Of a stretch of DNA of 64,000 nt, positions 1 to 10,517 are shown piece by piece (the stretch's first letter is position 1; every line of letters starts with the position of its first letter). Both the position numbers and the translations under genes were made by a program. The notes below the pieces were generated by a model. That model searched no databases. It was not told the DNA's origin and saw nothing but the letters and a program-made list of their open reading frames with translations. Origin of the DNA: Niebla homalea (Eukaryota > Ascomycota > Lecanoromycetes > Lecanorales > Ramalinaceae); assembly GCA_019925105.1 (NCBI GenBank), contig JAHGAU010000024.1:310001-374000 (forward strand), in the 5' to 3' direction.

Positions 1-1
1 C

Positions 2-559
2 TCTGCCTGGAATGCAGTTGTCCGTGGTTCAAAATATTGGATGATGTTCCCGCCTTCATCTCCTCCTCCAGGAGTTTTTGTTTCGCAAGATCAAAGCGAG
101 GTCACAAGTCCTCTCAGCATTGCAGAATGGCTGCTGGGCTTTCATGCGGAAGCTAGAAAAGTAATGGGGTGTATGGAGGGTGTTTGTGGCGAAGGCGAGG
201 TACTGCATGTTCCCAGCGGCTGGTGGCATTTAGTCATCAATCTGAAGGAAAGCATAGCCATCACTCAAAACTTTGTACCCGAACGTCACCTACAAGATGT
301 AGTAGACTTTCTGAGGAATAAGGAGGCCCAGGTATCTGGGTTTGCAAATTGTATTGAGAGTCCATTTGCACTCTTCAAAGAGAGAATGCAAGAAAGCTTT
401 CCTGAGCTCTTCAAAAAGACAATGGACATTGTAGAGCAGACGCAGCAGAGAAGGAAGAGGAAATGGAACGAAGCTACAGTGGAGTGTTTTGAAGAAGACC
501 AACCAACAAAAGGCTTTCAATTTGGCTTTCTTGATGGAGAAGAGGACGAAATGCCTTGA
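2..559 (+). CDS. JmjC-domain protein (JMJD6/F-box-JmjC type), C-terminal part
   Basis: The reading frame is open from base 2, so the gene starts outside the window and only about 185 C-terminal residues are present. The visible part is the end of a JmjC 2-oxoglutarate/Fe(II) dioxygenase fold. It has a SAWNAVVRG strand followed by a KYWMMFPP segment, then HVPSGWWHLVINL and SIAITQNFVP. The His in GWWH fits the distal iron ligand; the HxD pair should lie upstream of the window. A basic helix follows (RRKRKW), then an acidic tail. The arrangement resembles fungal F-box/JmjC proteins related to JMJD6 (protein hydroxylase or demethylase), but substrate and F-box cannot be judged here. The gene converges with the copper transporter, whose stop is about 250 bp away. 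Confidence 0.8.
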   Translation, partial: SAWNAVVRGSKYWMMFPPSSPPPGVFVSQDQSEVTSPLSIAEWLLGFHAEARKVMGCMEGVCGEGEVLHVPSGWWHLVINLKESIAITQNFVPERHLQDVVDFLRNKEAQVSGFANCIESPFALFKERMQESFPELFKKTMDIVEQTQQRRKRKWNEATVECFEEDQPTKGFQFGFLDGEEDEMP

Positions 560-806
560 AGTAGAACGCGGAGTCAGCATTGCTGTGTTGGGTTGAATGT
601 TGCCAAGACCTCGACGAAAGTGACTAGGAAAGGTCCAAAATCTGGATGATGCCTGATACATCAAGAAACTCCCGAGACATGATCCAAATCGGCGAAAACG
701 CCTCTGGGATTGACTTCTTGATAAACAAATTCATACAAAGTGGCCAAGACTCATGAGCAATACTCCTCCTCCGGTCATTCTAGAAGCGAAAGACTTCTGT
801 TCGCCC

Positions 807-1612
807 TCACTGAGTGAAATTTAGAGTCAGTCTCGCTCCATCAATCTCAAAGGTTTGGGGACATTCAGAAGTCAAGAATCATGTGTTCAAAAAGCACTTA
901 CGTGACAAGCTACGCTCTTAGTGGAGGTTGAATTGCCAAATCCCAGATATCCAACAAATGCGCCTACAGCCACCGCAAGCATCACCCAACCATTGTAGGT
1001 CATGAACAACAGCCTTCATCAGAGTCAGTAATTGAAATGGAAGACATAGTCATCCGAAGTCCTCTCACATGATGAAGAAGCTGTAGAAGACTTGGACGGC
1101 ATAGAATCCTGCCTTTGCGAATCTTGCTCGTTGCTCGGACGGGCCAGCTCCCTTTCCTGACCACAATAGTGAGCCCTGTCCCGGCGGTGAATCATTGTCT
1201 CCCACTTTCAAGCTTTAGCCTCGAAAGGTACTTCAGTAGGAAAGTGGGCATACTTGGTAGACTGTTCAAGTACTCTTGGCTTTTTGCCTCATATCTCCTA
1301 CTAGCCTCCCGAACCAGCTCATATAAAGCTGTGATGCCGGCAACGGCAGCAAGCGAAACTATTAGAGAGAAAATGCCTGTGATGCGCCACCACTTGAAAA
1401 TGATGCAGAGATTGGTGGTGTCCCAGGTAAAGATCATCTTCAGGCCCAAGTCAGTGGACAAAACTCCTTAGACATGTGCGGACGCAGCCTGCAAGTGAGG
1501 CTTTCCTAGCAAATAAGAGCATTCCCGAGACGCAATATTGACATACATTCATACTGCACATGGGTTCTGAGGGCATATCCATGCCCCCGTGGCCCATGTG
1601 ACCGTGGTCCAT
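807..1612 (-). CDS. Ctr-family copper transporter
   Basis: Five exons on the minus strand: 1612-1547, 1437-1254, 1204-1069, 1013-902 and 809-807, giving 501 nt and 166 aa. Exon 1 encodes a Met/His-rich N-terminus (MDHGHMGHGGMDM...) typical of extracellular Cu(I)-binding Ctr domains. It ends MCSMN and joins MIFTWDTTNLCIIFKWWRI. Three membrane helices follow. The second carries the MxxxM copper motif (MLLFM), and the third has the GxxxG packing motif (GAFVGYLGFG). The protein ends KSVACH, a C-x-H copper-handoff type tail. The last coding exon is only the TGA, placed after an intron of 92 nt. Size fits the Ctr2/Ctr3 group; plasma versus vacuolar membrane is not resolved. The 1253-1205 intron is the least certain boundary. 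It shares a 490-bp divergent upstream region with EAF6. Confidence 0.88.
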
Positions 1613-2102
1613 TCTTGAATAAAGTCTGGCTGCGACAAAGAGACTTTTTTAATGCCTACTGAGTTACTTAGCGAGCGTAGCTTTATATACGACACATCTG
1701 TCTTTTTGGTTCGGGAACAGCAAAGCTTGGCTGTGGACTGCGATCAAGGATTGTTAATGACGATAAGGCAGACATCTGATGCCAAGAGACGCGGGCGGTA
1801 AATTTAACCGGACAGCCGAGCCGCCGCTAGTGCAGCCAAGCTGCGATAAATATCTTGGGACTTGGGGTAAGATATCCTCAGTGACAGGATATCTTCAACT
1901 TTTTTATACCGATCGCATGGTCCATGAATCGTTTGTGGCTCTCTCTCGGGGCTAAGTCATAGCTGCTTGAATCAAGATTGAATCAAGCAGCCTTTCGTCA
2001 ACCCGTCTGGGATAAGCTTTTAAACCACAGTACTGGTCTAAAGGAGGTTGCCTAGCTTCAAGCCCCAGTCATCATCAAGCAAGAAGACTTGCCAAATTCT
2101 CG
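1613..2102. promoter_or_regulatory. Divergent intergenic region with two strong inverted repeats
   Basis: This 490-bp gap separates the divergent copper transporter (-) and EAF6 (+) starts, so it should hold both promoters. Two perfect inverted repeats are visible. One is AAGATATCCT/AGGATATCTT (1869-1878 and 1886-1895, 7-nt loop). The other is GCTGCTTGA/TCAAGCAGC (1962-1970 and 1983-1991), whose spacer contains further TTGAATCAAG-type repeats. I saw no TTTGCTC copper-response element by eye. Confidence 0.5.
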
Positions 2103-2588
2103 ATGGCCGACAAGGCCACCACGAATGGATCAGGGAATTCTGATGCCGCCCGAGGTCTCCCTTACTACGAGAAGCTGCGCAAGGATCTTCGAGCCACACT
2201 CGAAAAGAAGAGGCTCCTAGACAAGAACATGGTATACCCTCCCTCCACTCCACGCACCCTTCAATCTTATTCCTCCACGTGCCATTTGAAACCACGAAGA
2301 GAATTCCTCATCCTGACAGCTCGATACAACAAATAGCAAGTGCTAGAAGACCAAATCTTTCGTCAAGAGTCTTCTTACCTTGAGGACACCCCCGCCGGGA
2401 ACATCATCAAGGGGTTCGACAACTATGTCAAGGGGACTTCCACCGCGCCATCGGCTTCCGCAGCCACGAGCTCGGGCACCGCAACTCGTCGGAAGGGGCA
2501 GGTCATGGAGGCGGATAGGCTCTTCAGCAAGAGCAGTGTCAGCTACCAGAGGGATATCAGCCCCGGTCCGAAAGGTGTAGATTCTTGA
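2103..2588 (+). CDS. EAF6: NuA4 complex subunit Eaf6
   Basis: Two exons (2103-2231 and 2337-2588; intron 2232-2336, GTATAC...AATAG) encode about 126 aa. The N-terminal segment GLPYYEKLRKDLRATLEKKR is the Eaf6 leucine-zipper helix. It continues across the intron into LLDKNMQVLEDQIF, SSYLEDT and GNIIKGFDNYVKG, all hallmark Eaf6 strings. A basic, disordered tail follows (TRRKGQVMEADRLFSKSSVSY). Eaf6 is a small structural subunit of the NuA4 histone H4/H2A acetyltransferase, and in some fungi of NuA3, in the nucleus. The last few residues are uncertain: a GTGTAG near the stop could be a further donor, so the C-terminus may be slightly different. Confidence 0.9.
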
Positions 2589-3597
2589 TTTGCCACAACA
2601 CAACTCGGGCTGAGGCACATTTGCGCTCGAACGAGACCGCAGGGACGGGACACTCATGAAGCAGGAGAGCTGAAGAAGCGCAAGTCAGCGCAAGGCTATC
2701 AAGGTCATGAGCGGTCCAAGGAGCTCCATAAACTCCAAGGGGGGTGATGTCGCTGCTTAGCGACTTGGAGCGCATGAACGCCGGCATCAGGTAAATCGTC
2801 CTGGGTTCAGAGCGGGTTGATTTACACATGCTCTTGCTAGGACGTAGCTGTTTGACGAGAACACGGAGCATGAGTGAGCGTGAAATTGAACATCCGTGAT
2901 AAGAAGCACTTCTAAGCCAGCAAGATTGTCTGTTTGACAAAGAACGAACATGCGCACAATCCCTCTTGCAAAGGTTAGGATCTATTCATCCCAAGGATAC
3001 CTCGGCACCTTCAGCATGTTGAGTATGGATTTCCCGCGAACGCTTCCACATGTAGACTCGTTCATGAGAGTCAGTCAGGCCTCGATTGATTGAACACCGT
3101 TTTTCCCGGTAGAAACCGAGAAGGAGAAGGAGTTCTCGCCATATATATTTGAGCTTTACACATGTTCTCTGGCAAGGTACCTACTCAATCAGCTGAAGCT
3201 ATCCCTAAGAACTCTACGGTATCACATCTTCACCAAAAATCTCACTATATGGAGTGAACACTCACATCATCGACGTTGATTCTTTCTCTTCACTTTTGTG
3301 ACATGGTAGTACTCTCGCCAATACCCAGAACCAATTCGCGCTACCAGATTAAGCTAAAAAAAAAAAAAAGGTTTGCGCTAGCGTGCTAGCGCTCTATAAA
3401 TTTACCGGAAATCGAACACTTTTTTTTGGTGGTAACACCCCCCATTGCTCCACGACCTCATGACGAATGCCTGATTTGGGTGGTAGGCGCCTTAGCGCCT
3501 GTACGAGCCGGCGTCTGATGAGGTGAGGTTGAATCATTTGGCCTGCTTGAGACGGAGATCATGTGAATATTCAGGATTGGACTTTATGTATTACACT
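2589..3597. other. Intergenic region between convergent EAF6 and NOP14
   Basis: About 1 kb with no supportable protein gene; the short frames here have no recognisable protein features. It contains the SINE-like element at 3356-3459, annotated separately. It also contains an inverted repeat GGCGC/GCGCC around 3485-3500. Confidence 0.5.
3356..3459 (-). mobile_element. Putative tRNA-derived SINE-like Pol III unit
   Basis: Read on the minus strand, the order is: a tRNA-5'-like stretch ending TGGAGCAATGGG (3452-3441), which resembles a Pol III A box; an 8-A run; GTTCGATTTCC (3417-3407), which matches a B box closely; a perfect hairpin GCGCTAGC-AC-GCTAGCGC (3392-3375); and a run of 14 T (3369-3356) that would terminate Pol III. 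The A-to-B spacing is about 35 nt. It does not fold as an intact tRNA that I can see: there is no convincing anticodon arm or acceptor pairing. A tRNA pseudogene is the alternative. Confidence 0.42.
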
Positions 3598-6439
3598 TCA
3601 CTTTACCTTCCTCATCCTCTTCTCCCGCTCATAGATCTTTCCCTCTCTTCCCTCTTCGCCCTGAATCTCAGCCACTAAACGTTTGAATTGCTGCTCATAT
3701 GCCTGGTCCCGCTCCTTCTTATCCTTCAAAGTCTCCCGCGCCATGAAGCTGGCGTCTTTGCGGAGTTCCCTCAGAGCACCCTTCCTCTCCTTCTTGTGCT
3801 CCGCCTTGAGTTTGGACAGATCTGACCGTTCTCGATCAGGGTCATAATGCTTGCTCGGGTCGTATGATTCCTCGAACTTGGGTATCGAGGTTTTGATGGG
3901 AAGGGGGCGGTGATTGTGAAGGCGGAGAGGCTGGCGGGTTTCCAATGATTGCTGCATGAGCACATGTGCTTTCAAGGAGACGCTTCGAGCTTGCTTTCGT
4001 ATGTCCGCCGAGAGCGTATCAGTTGATCTGGACTTGCTGCCAATCAGATCGAGAACTTTTTGTATTTCTACCATCATCTCGCAAAACGCGGATTTGGATG
4101 CCCATAGCTCTGCCATAATTCCAGTAATCGCGATCAGCGTACGAAGTAGGCTTTCTTTGATCCGTGCTTCGTTGACCTTCGTTTCTGAAGTATACGCCAT
4201 ATCCCAAAATGAAATATCCCCAGCTGACTGGTCTCCAGCGTCGCCTTCACGTAAAGCCAACGATGGAGACAAGCTTCTACCCGGATGTAGCCTTACCAAG
4301 GGGCTCTTCTTGATACGCGTTAGACTTGTGATGGCGTTCAGTACATAGTTAGTCACCTCCGGGACATATCTTTTCGAAAGCTGTTGATAGCTCATACAAA
4401 GACTGCATACATAAGCGCCTGCCACCAGCTCAGGCAAGGTCTTGGGGAGGCTTTGACCTAGGAACGTGGTCATACAGAGCAAGGCAGGAGTGACAACCTG
4501 ATGGAAGTGGTCTGACGTAGGGAAGATGGATCCGATCGCCGTGAGTAAGGCCAGGTCCCCAGATTGTAGCATTTTAGATCTCCGCTTGCTGATTTCCTCC
4601 AGCCGTGATCGAAATGCCTGTCCAACCTGAATGGGAAACATTTTCGACATTGAGTGGATATGGCGTATGAGAGATTCAAAAACGGAAAACGGGGGGTGCT
4701 GTATAGCGTTAGCCAAATAATGGAGATGCTCTATCATGACTCTGGCGAACACGCCAAGCTTCGCCTTGTTCTCGCTCCCAAGCTTCGGATGATGCAGAGA
4801 CCGGATTCGCTGTACCATGGTAGGTAGCTCCTCAACTGGGAGATTCTCGGTCATTTCAAGTAGCTCCTGATGGGTTTGAGGACAAGGATACGTATAAGCC
4901 AATTGACCTGGAAGCCCCTCTTTTGGATCCAAAGCAACACGTCTTTGTCGCTCCCCGTCATTCAGAGGGGTCCCTCCAAGCACTAGATTACCATCGATAT
5001 CTTCGTTACCATCGACGAAGTCACTTAAGCTGCTATAGCCCTCGCTGTCCACTGAGGACGATCTGCCAGCGCCGTCGATGTTTTCGTCATTGCTGGCGCT
5101 CAGCGATCCATCAGTCACAAGATCCTCATCTATGATGAACGCATCTTCGTCTTCGACACCAAGGTCGGTATATTTTCGAGATTGCCCCAAGCCTAGTCCA
5201 AGGCCAAAAGGATTGTCGTCTCCTGTCCCTCTGGCTTCAAATTCTTGATTGGTTTTGTCCTCAGTTTCAGAGTCTCTAGAGTGATCATCCTCGCTAGTAT
5301 CCAGATCGCCCTTCATCCTTCTAAGCCTCTTAGCTTCGAGATCCTTGAGTCTTTGGGCTTCCCGTTCCAGCTGTTCTTCCTCGGTCAAGGTACGTTCGGT
5401 GGGTTTTGAGCGTTGATCGAGGAGCATCTGGCGCACCCTTTGGTCGTATTCCTTTTCAGCTTGTGAATGATCTTTCCCCTCCAACATGGCCAATCGCTCT
5501 GGGTTTATAGATCCATGCAGGTCTTTAGGATTATCTTTAGCAGGCGGCTTTGACTTTTGACGGTCTTTGTTACCGAGCATATCGAACAGCTCCGCCATCC
5601 CGCTATCGAGCTCAGTTCTGAGATCGTCATCATCTTCTTTTGCTTGCTGCCTCTCGTACTTGTGGAGCTTGGATTTCGCAATGACTTCCTCCATGACCTC
5701 CTTTCTGCTTTTCGGAGGTTTGGTGTGAGCGTTAGTGTCATTTGATCGACCTATTGAAAGCGCATCGTCATCAGAAAGCCGTCTCTTCTTAGCAGGACGC
5801 TGAAATAAATCTTCATCCCTCAACTCATCACTACCGGCCTCGACATCGCTCTCCTGGAAGTCTTCCAGACGAGATGCCCCACCCAATGACAGAGATTGAC
5901 CGAGATGCGTAAGCTGGTCACCAGCTTCAGCGTCTTCGAGATCAAAGATCGCGGCTTTCCCGTTCTGCTTTTGCTTCTCTCTTGCGAATCGCTGGAGCGC
6001 ACGCTCATCCGGTGTCAAAGTCGGATCATCTTCTCCAAATCTCTTGTCTAGGATACCGCCCACCTTCTTACGTGTCTGCATATCGGCAAGGAGTACATGG
6101 CGTCTCTGTGGGATATGAGCAAACGCCAGTGGCCCAAAGATTTGCATGCGTGCATACCTTTTCTTCACCAAATGCTCTGGAGATCCCCGGCCGCTCTCCA
6201 GAGAATTTCTTTGGACCAGCGCTACTAGTCACCTCAAACTTCCTTCGAGGTGCAACTCGAATATCGAAAGGGTTCGACTGTTCCCGTATGCCCTGGAGAG
6301 CGAGATTTCGCTGCTTTCTATCATTATTGAAGTTGCCGTTCTTGCCGGCATTCTTTTTCTGCTTCTTGGACTGCTGTTGCCCGATGACGCCTTTTTCGCG
6401 CAAAGAAGTTTTGAGACTCTTCAGTTGGGAAGGTGCCAT
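3598..6439 (-). CDS. NOP14: Nucleolar protein Nop14
   Basis: Two exons, 6439-6158 and 6105-3598, separated by a 52-nt intron (GTATGC...CCACAG), encode 929 aa. The N-terminus starts MAPSQLKSLKTSLREKG and continues NPFDIRVAPRRKFEV. After the splice comes RRHVLLADMQTRKKVGGI followed by LDKRFGEDDPTLTPDE, the diagnostic Nop14 N-terminal block. The middle is a long acidic, Lys-rich disordered stretch. The C-terminal half is helical and ends in a charged basic tail (RMRKVK). Nop14 is a component of the SSU processome (90S pre-ribosome), required for 18S rRNA maturation and 40S assembly in the nucleolus. The frame also reads open upstream through the intron, so a single-exon model starting near 6171 would wrongly lose the true N-terminus. 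Confidence 0.93.
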
Positions 6440-6550
6440 AGCTGTGCCACGCGCACTCTTGTGTCAATCAAACGTAAATTCCTTACAAAGTACGATGTTC
6501 GCTAAAAGCGTGCCGCGTAAAAGGCCCCCCCGGGAAAATTAAGCTACAAG

Positions 6551-6772
6551 TACCTAGGTATTCGACGGCGCGCTAAGGTACCTTAAGATCTTCGGCTCCC
6601 GTAGGGACCCCTGCTTGGGGGTGGAATTAAGGAAGTTATACGAGTAGTGAGGCACCGGAATTTGGACTTATTCCCGCCCAAATTTTGGTGGTCACTATAA
6701 CTTTCTTAAATGACCCGAGGGCCCTGCTCCCCTGTTCACTACCTACCTAGGTACCTTAAGGTACTTACCTAG
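6551..6772. mobile_element. Foldback (MITE-like) element
   Basis: This stretch between NOP14 and the next gene is a long imperfect inverted repeat. ATTAAGGAAGTTATA (6626-6640) pairs with TATAACTTTCTTAAA (6696-6710; 13 of 15). CCGGAATTTGG (6655-6665) pairs with CCAAATTTTGG (6678-6688; 9 of 11) around a 12-nt loop. The same palindrome TACCTAGGTA lies at both ends (6551-6560 and 6744-6753), with TAAGGTACCTTA-type palindromes inside each end (6574-6585 and 6750-6764). It has no coding capacity. This architecture fits a short non-autonomous DNA transposon. I cannot define a target-site duplication with certainty. Confidence 0.45.
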
Positions 6773-6836
6773 ATTTTACTTACTTAGTCCATGGAGGTAA
6801 GGTGATGGGTATTCTAATTGCTTGGAGTTGAAAAGC

Positions 6837-7987
6837 ATGGCAGCATCAGATCGCCCTGATGCCTGGCTGTGGGTTGCACTGGGTCAGTGGCTCCTCCACC
6901 TGAATCACCATCAACTCACCTTGCTAAGAATTATAGTTGCGATTGGCTACTATGCAGCATGGGGCATTCGCAGACAGCTCGTAGATGTTTGCAAGGCAGT
7001 CGAGATCACCAAGCCGGACAAGCCACCTGATATGGTCGACGAGAAAACGGAAGACGGTATGTTGGGATCTGATCTTGCAAGCTAATTTTGTACTCAACTA
7101 TATCAGCTATCAAATTGGAAGCGCTCGCCCAACTGAGCGGGTCTCCAAACCCCGACATTCGTGATGCGTAAGTTCACACTTCTGACCAGAGATCTCTGCC
7201 AATTTCGTCACCAGGGCCGTTAAGATCATCAAGGCTCGTGCCCTCAAATCGGATTCAGCATGGGATGGTCTTCTCCAGGGACTGAAGTCCACGGACGCCT
7301 TAAGACAAAAGAAAGCACTAGTCGTTCTCGGCTTCCTCGGTATGGAAGGCCATCACTCTTACTTTGATCCTAAGATCCTTCTGACTTCTATCACCCGTAG
7401 CTCTTGAAGGACCCCTCCCTCAAGTAGCTGTCAAGCGTTACCAAGGAGCCGCATTATATTCAGCCCTCGTCGTCTGCCTCAAAAACCTTGTCCCAACTAT
7501 GCAAGCAGCTTTGAGTGCCAGAATTCACCCTTCCGAATCTCAGGTGCTCGCTATCGAAATGCTAGGATCAATGCTTTCCGTAGATACATCACAGAACATA
7601 ACCAAAGCTTTGGACGCTGGTCTGGTGAGTGGATGGCTAGCAATTTTTCCGTTCGATTGGTTCGTCTTTGGTGAAGAGCGACCATCAGAGAGACTCGAGG
7701 CTATAGAGCAGTTCATGGAGAATGCCGAGGAGGGGAACTATTCTTTCGTGGATAATTTGAAGCGCATTGTGAGAACCGTTTTGGCGACGTTGGACGGGAG
7801 GGACGAATTGTGCGAAGCTGGGCTTTGGAGGCCCAGCACCCACGGAGACCACAAATTGGTGGGAAGGAGACATGAAGTGAGTCCAGCGGAGGCGCGTGCT
7901 AGGATGCGGAGGAGAGAGGCTGCAATTATAGGAGCGTCAATACCCCCCGAGGCCAGTGAGCCATCAGAAACAGGCCAGATTTCATGA
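6837..7987 (+). CDS. Conserved-looking ARM/HEAT-like protein, unknown function
   Basis: Four exons (6837-7056, 7107-7167, 7215-7339, 7401-7987) sum to 993 nt and 330 aa; all introns are GT-AG and keep one frame. I do not recognise a named family. The protein is helical and Leu/Ala-rich. Repeated units such as AIKLEALAQLSGSPNPDIRD, KALVVLGFLALEGPLP and ALYSALVVCLKNLVP look like ARM/HEAT repeats. A hydrophobic stretch near the N-terminus (residues about 15-45, including LLRIIVAIGYYAAWGI) could be a membrane segment or buried helix. The C-terminus is basic (ARARMRRREAAI) and then disordered. It converges with ORC3; the stops are 93 bp apart. The start chosen is the first ATG in frame. ARM-fold assignment is inference. 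Confidence 0.7.
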
Positions 7988-8080
7988 GCATTGTTCAGAA
8001 GTGGGACGAAAACACTGTGACTTTCAAATGGCTTCTTTGCCCCTACCAATAACAGATCAGTCGAGGACATACCGAGTACC

Positions 8081-10517
8081 TCAAAGGCCTTGCCAAGAAG
8101 TCCTTCCAAAATGGTCCGTCTTCTTCCGAGTACATCTTACCAATCCCAGATACTTCAGTTCTGCTACTGCTCGCTCAAAAGAACCCATCGCATTGCGCTC
8201 CCTGGCCTCTTCATCCCCTACTTCTTGCCTCTCCGAATTTGAAAATGCCGTCCACAGGTCTGCTGCGTTAATCAAATTCCCACACTCCAGATACATATGG
8301 TATATGGTGGAGAGCGGAGGTGGGCTATGACACGAAGAGCCATTTGCCTGATCGCAGCACTGGCGGCCGAGGTAATCACAAGAAGTTAGCAGAGCGCGTT
8401 CGATGGCGGCACGTGGTTGAGGAGTAAAGGCATCCCTATATGGTGAAGGCAGGTCATACACCAGGACTTCCACCGGGAAAATCTTTCGTGGATCTCGTAA
8501 GACCTCTTCAAAGTGTCGGATAAGAATTCTGAGAACGGCATCTACGGTTTCAGTATATCCGATCTCCTCCTTGGTCAAAGAGGCAGCATGCTGGCTTAAT
8601 TCAACTTTTTGAGCGATGACAGTGGTCCGTAAAGTAGACTGCTGAGCTTCATGGCCGCTTCTGAGATGACTGAGCTGGTCGTCAGATAGACTATCTGCAA
8701 GCAACCTGAGTGCGTCTCGATGCTGACTGATGTTGATGGCCAGATTTTCATCTTGGAATAACATCTCAAGTAGAGAGCGTAGAGAGAAGAAGCGAGCCTT
8801 CCGAACATTTGCAAGTAAATCAGCCATTAGATCTGATTCCCATAGCTGGCCGGCCATGGCCGAGATATACAAGCTTGACCAAGGCTGGATGGTCTTGCCG
8901 ATTTGAAGCTGCATGTTGTGGACAAGGCTCACAACACGCACGATATGGGCAACTGTCTCATGGCAAGCTGTATTTCTGTCGCGAAACGATTCCATCAGAT
9001 GCTTGTCATCATTCAGAAGGAGCTGAACCTCGGTGGAATCTCCATTGTCCAAAAGAGATCTACAGTGCCTAAAAGTGTGTCAGCATGGCTTCCTTCACTG
9101 GATAGGACTAGGTGGCAACCATTTGAATGATGTTAGGTTTCTTACAGCCTCGGCCAGCGAAAAGGACCAGGAGTTGCCATGGAGCTCGGCAGAGCAGGCA
9201 AGGCTGAGAGGATTGGCGAAGAAATGCGACATATTGGCATACTGGGAACGTCAAAAATGAGCAGCGCCATTGGCCTTCACTTGGCCTACCTTGACAGCTC
9301 TGGTAAAAGTGGTGTAAGAGTGGACATGATTAAGCTGTGTCGTCATGATCCTTTTGCTTAGCGATGAACCAATCCATGGAGAGGTCATTGCTACTTTAGA
9401 AGGATCATTGCGGCGCTGCGAGTCAAAATCCTTCAGCCGAGCATTATGAAGATCCATGAAAAGGGTTCCTGCATCAACATTCTCGATGGCGAATCTTCGT
9501 CCCTTAAGGCAACGGACAGCGCGACTTGATAGTTTTGACTGGAATAGATCTACAGATGTCGTGATCTCAAAGAACAACACGAACGGTATGCGATCTTTCC
9601 ATGCACTTTGCCACATCAATTAGGTCTCCATCAATATCATGAGTTTGAACACATACCTGATCAACTCTATCAAGTCAGAAATGAGTGATCCATTCAATGC
9701 TTCACTATCTCGAAAGAACAGCAGCAAACGCTTAACCGCATTCCGCTTGACACCGGCCCAAAGCGTTTCGAGATCGTAATTCAGTGGCCGAGCCCCTTGA
9801 GGAGTTGTAGGATCAAACCTCGCTTGCGTCGTTGATTAGCGCACTCCATGGCTTGAAGAAATGTTCACACCTACCAGCGTGCTGATCATGCTGATCTATG
9901 AAATGTTGAATGATAGTCCTCAAGGCCGTTTTGAGATTATTGCAATCAACGGACGCCAATTTGATTAGATGGGTTGTTTGTCGATCATTTGCTTGATGAC
10001 TGGCCTGATCAACGAGACTTTCTGGGACACCGTTCCCTGGAGCAGCGACCAGCAAAGCGGTAGGGATTCCTTGCTCGGTACTGTACAAATGTCAATCCAC
10101 ATGATTTATCTTTCGCCGCGGAAAGATCGTACGGAGTAGTTTGGGCTTCATTGATATACGAGACAAGCTCATCTACTGTAGTCAAATTGGTGGAGTTAAC
10201 CCTACTCTATGCAGAGTCAGGGAAATGATTAATGGGTCAACTGCACTACCTGGGATATACCTCAATGACAGCCTTCTGAGAAGCCCACGAAGCCTCGTAA
10301 GCGCTCAAACGGACCTCTGTCTGCTTTGAGCTTTCATTGCTAAATGGCACGAAAAGCTTGCTTGAGCATTGTGGTGACTCGGTCTTTCGACGTTTGTCTC
10401 GATGACGACCGTTCTCGGGCTTGCGTGATTGCTGATATACGTAGCATGGCTACTACTCACTTAGCATACATTTCCAAGCAATACCGGTTCTCGCCGACTA
10501 ACCTCAAAGTCGGTCAT
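8081..10517 (-). CDS. ORC3: Origin recognition complex subunit 3
   Basis: Eight exons rebuilt on the minus strand: 10517-10503, 10431-10261, 10206-10133, 10080-9875, 9822-9657, 9605-9290, 9241-9120 and 9068-8081. They total 2058 nt and 685 aa. Diagnostic Orc3 strings: KLFVPFSNE and LSAYEASWASQKAVIE near the N-terminus; IPTALLVAAPG in the Walker-A position of the degenerate AAA+ domain; NYDLETLWAGVKR and DSEALNGSLISDLIELI; KDRIPFVLFFEITTSVDLFQ, where the Walker-B-like strand sits; KYANMSHFFANPLSL; and the C-terminal winged helix ending ELKYLGLVRCTRKKTDHFGR...WQGL. Orc3 is part of the six-subunit ORC that marks replication origins and helps load MCM. The first coding exon is only five codons (MTDFE). 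The exon-7 donor GTTGCC is atypical. The gene diverges from the PPR gene across 184 bp. Confidence 0.88.

Noticed and set aside
6068..6171. Alternative NOP14 start at 6171 reading through the intron
   Set aside because: Splicing 6157-6106 restores the conserved Nop14 N-terminus and joins family-typical sequence on both sides.
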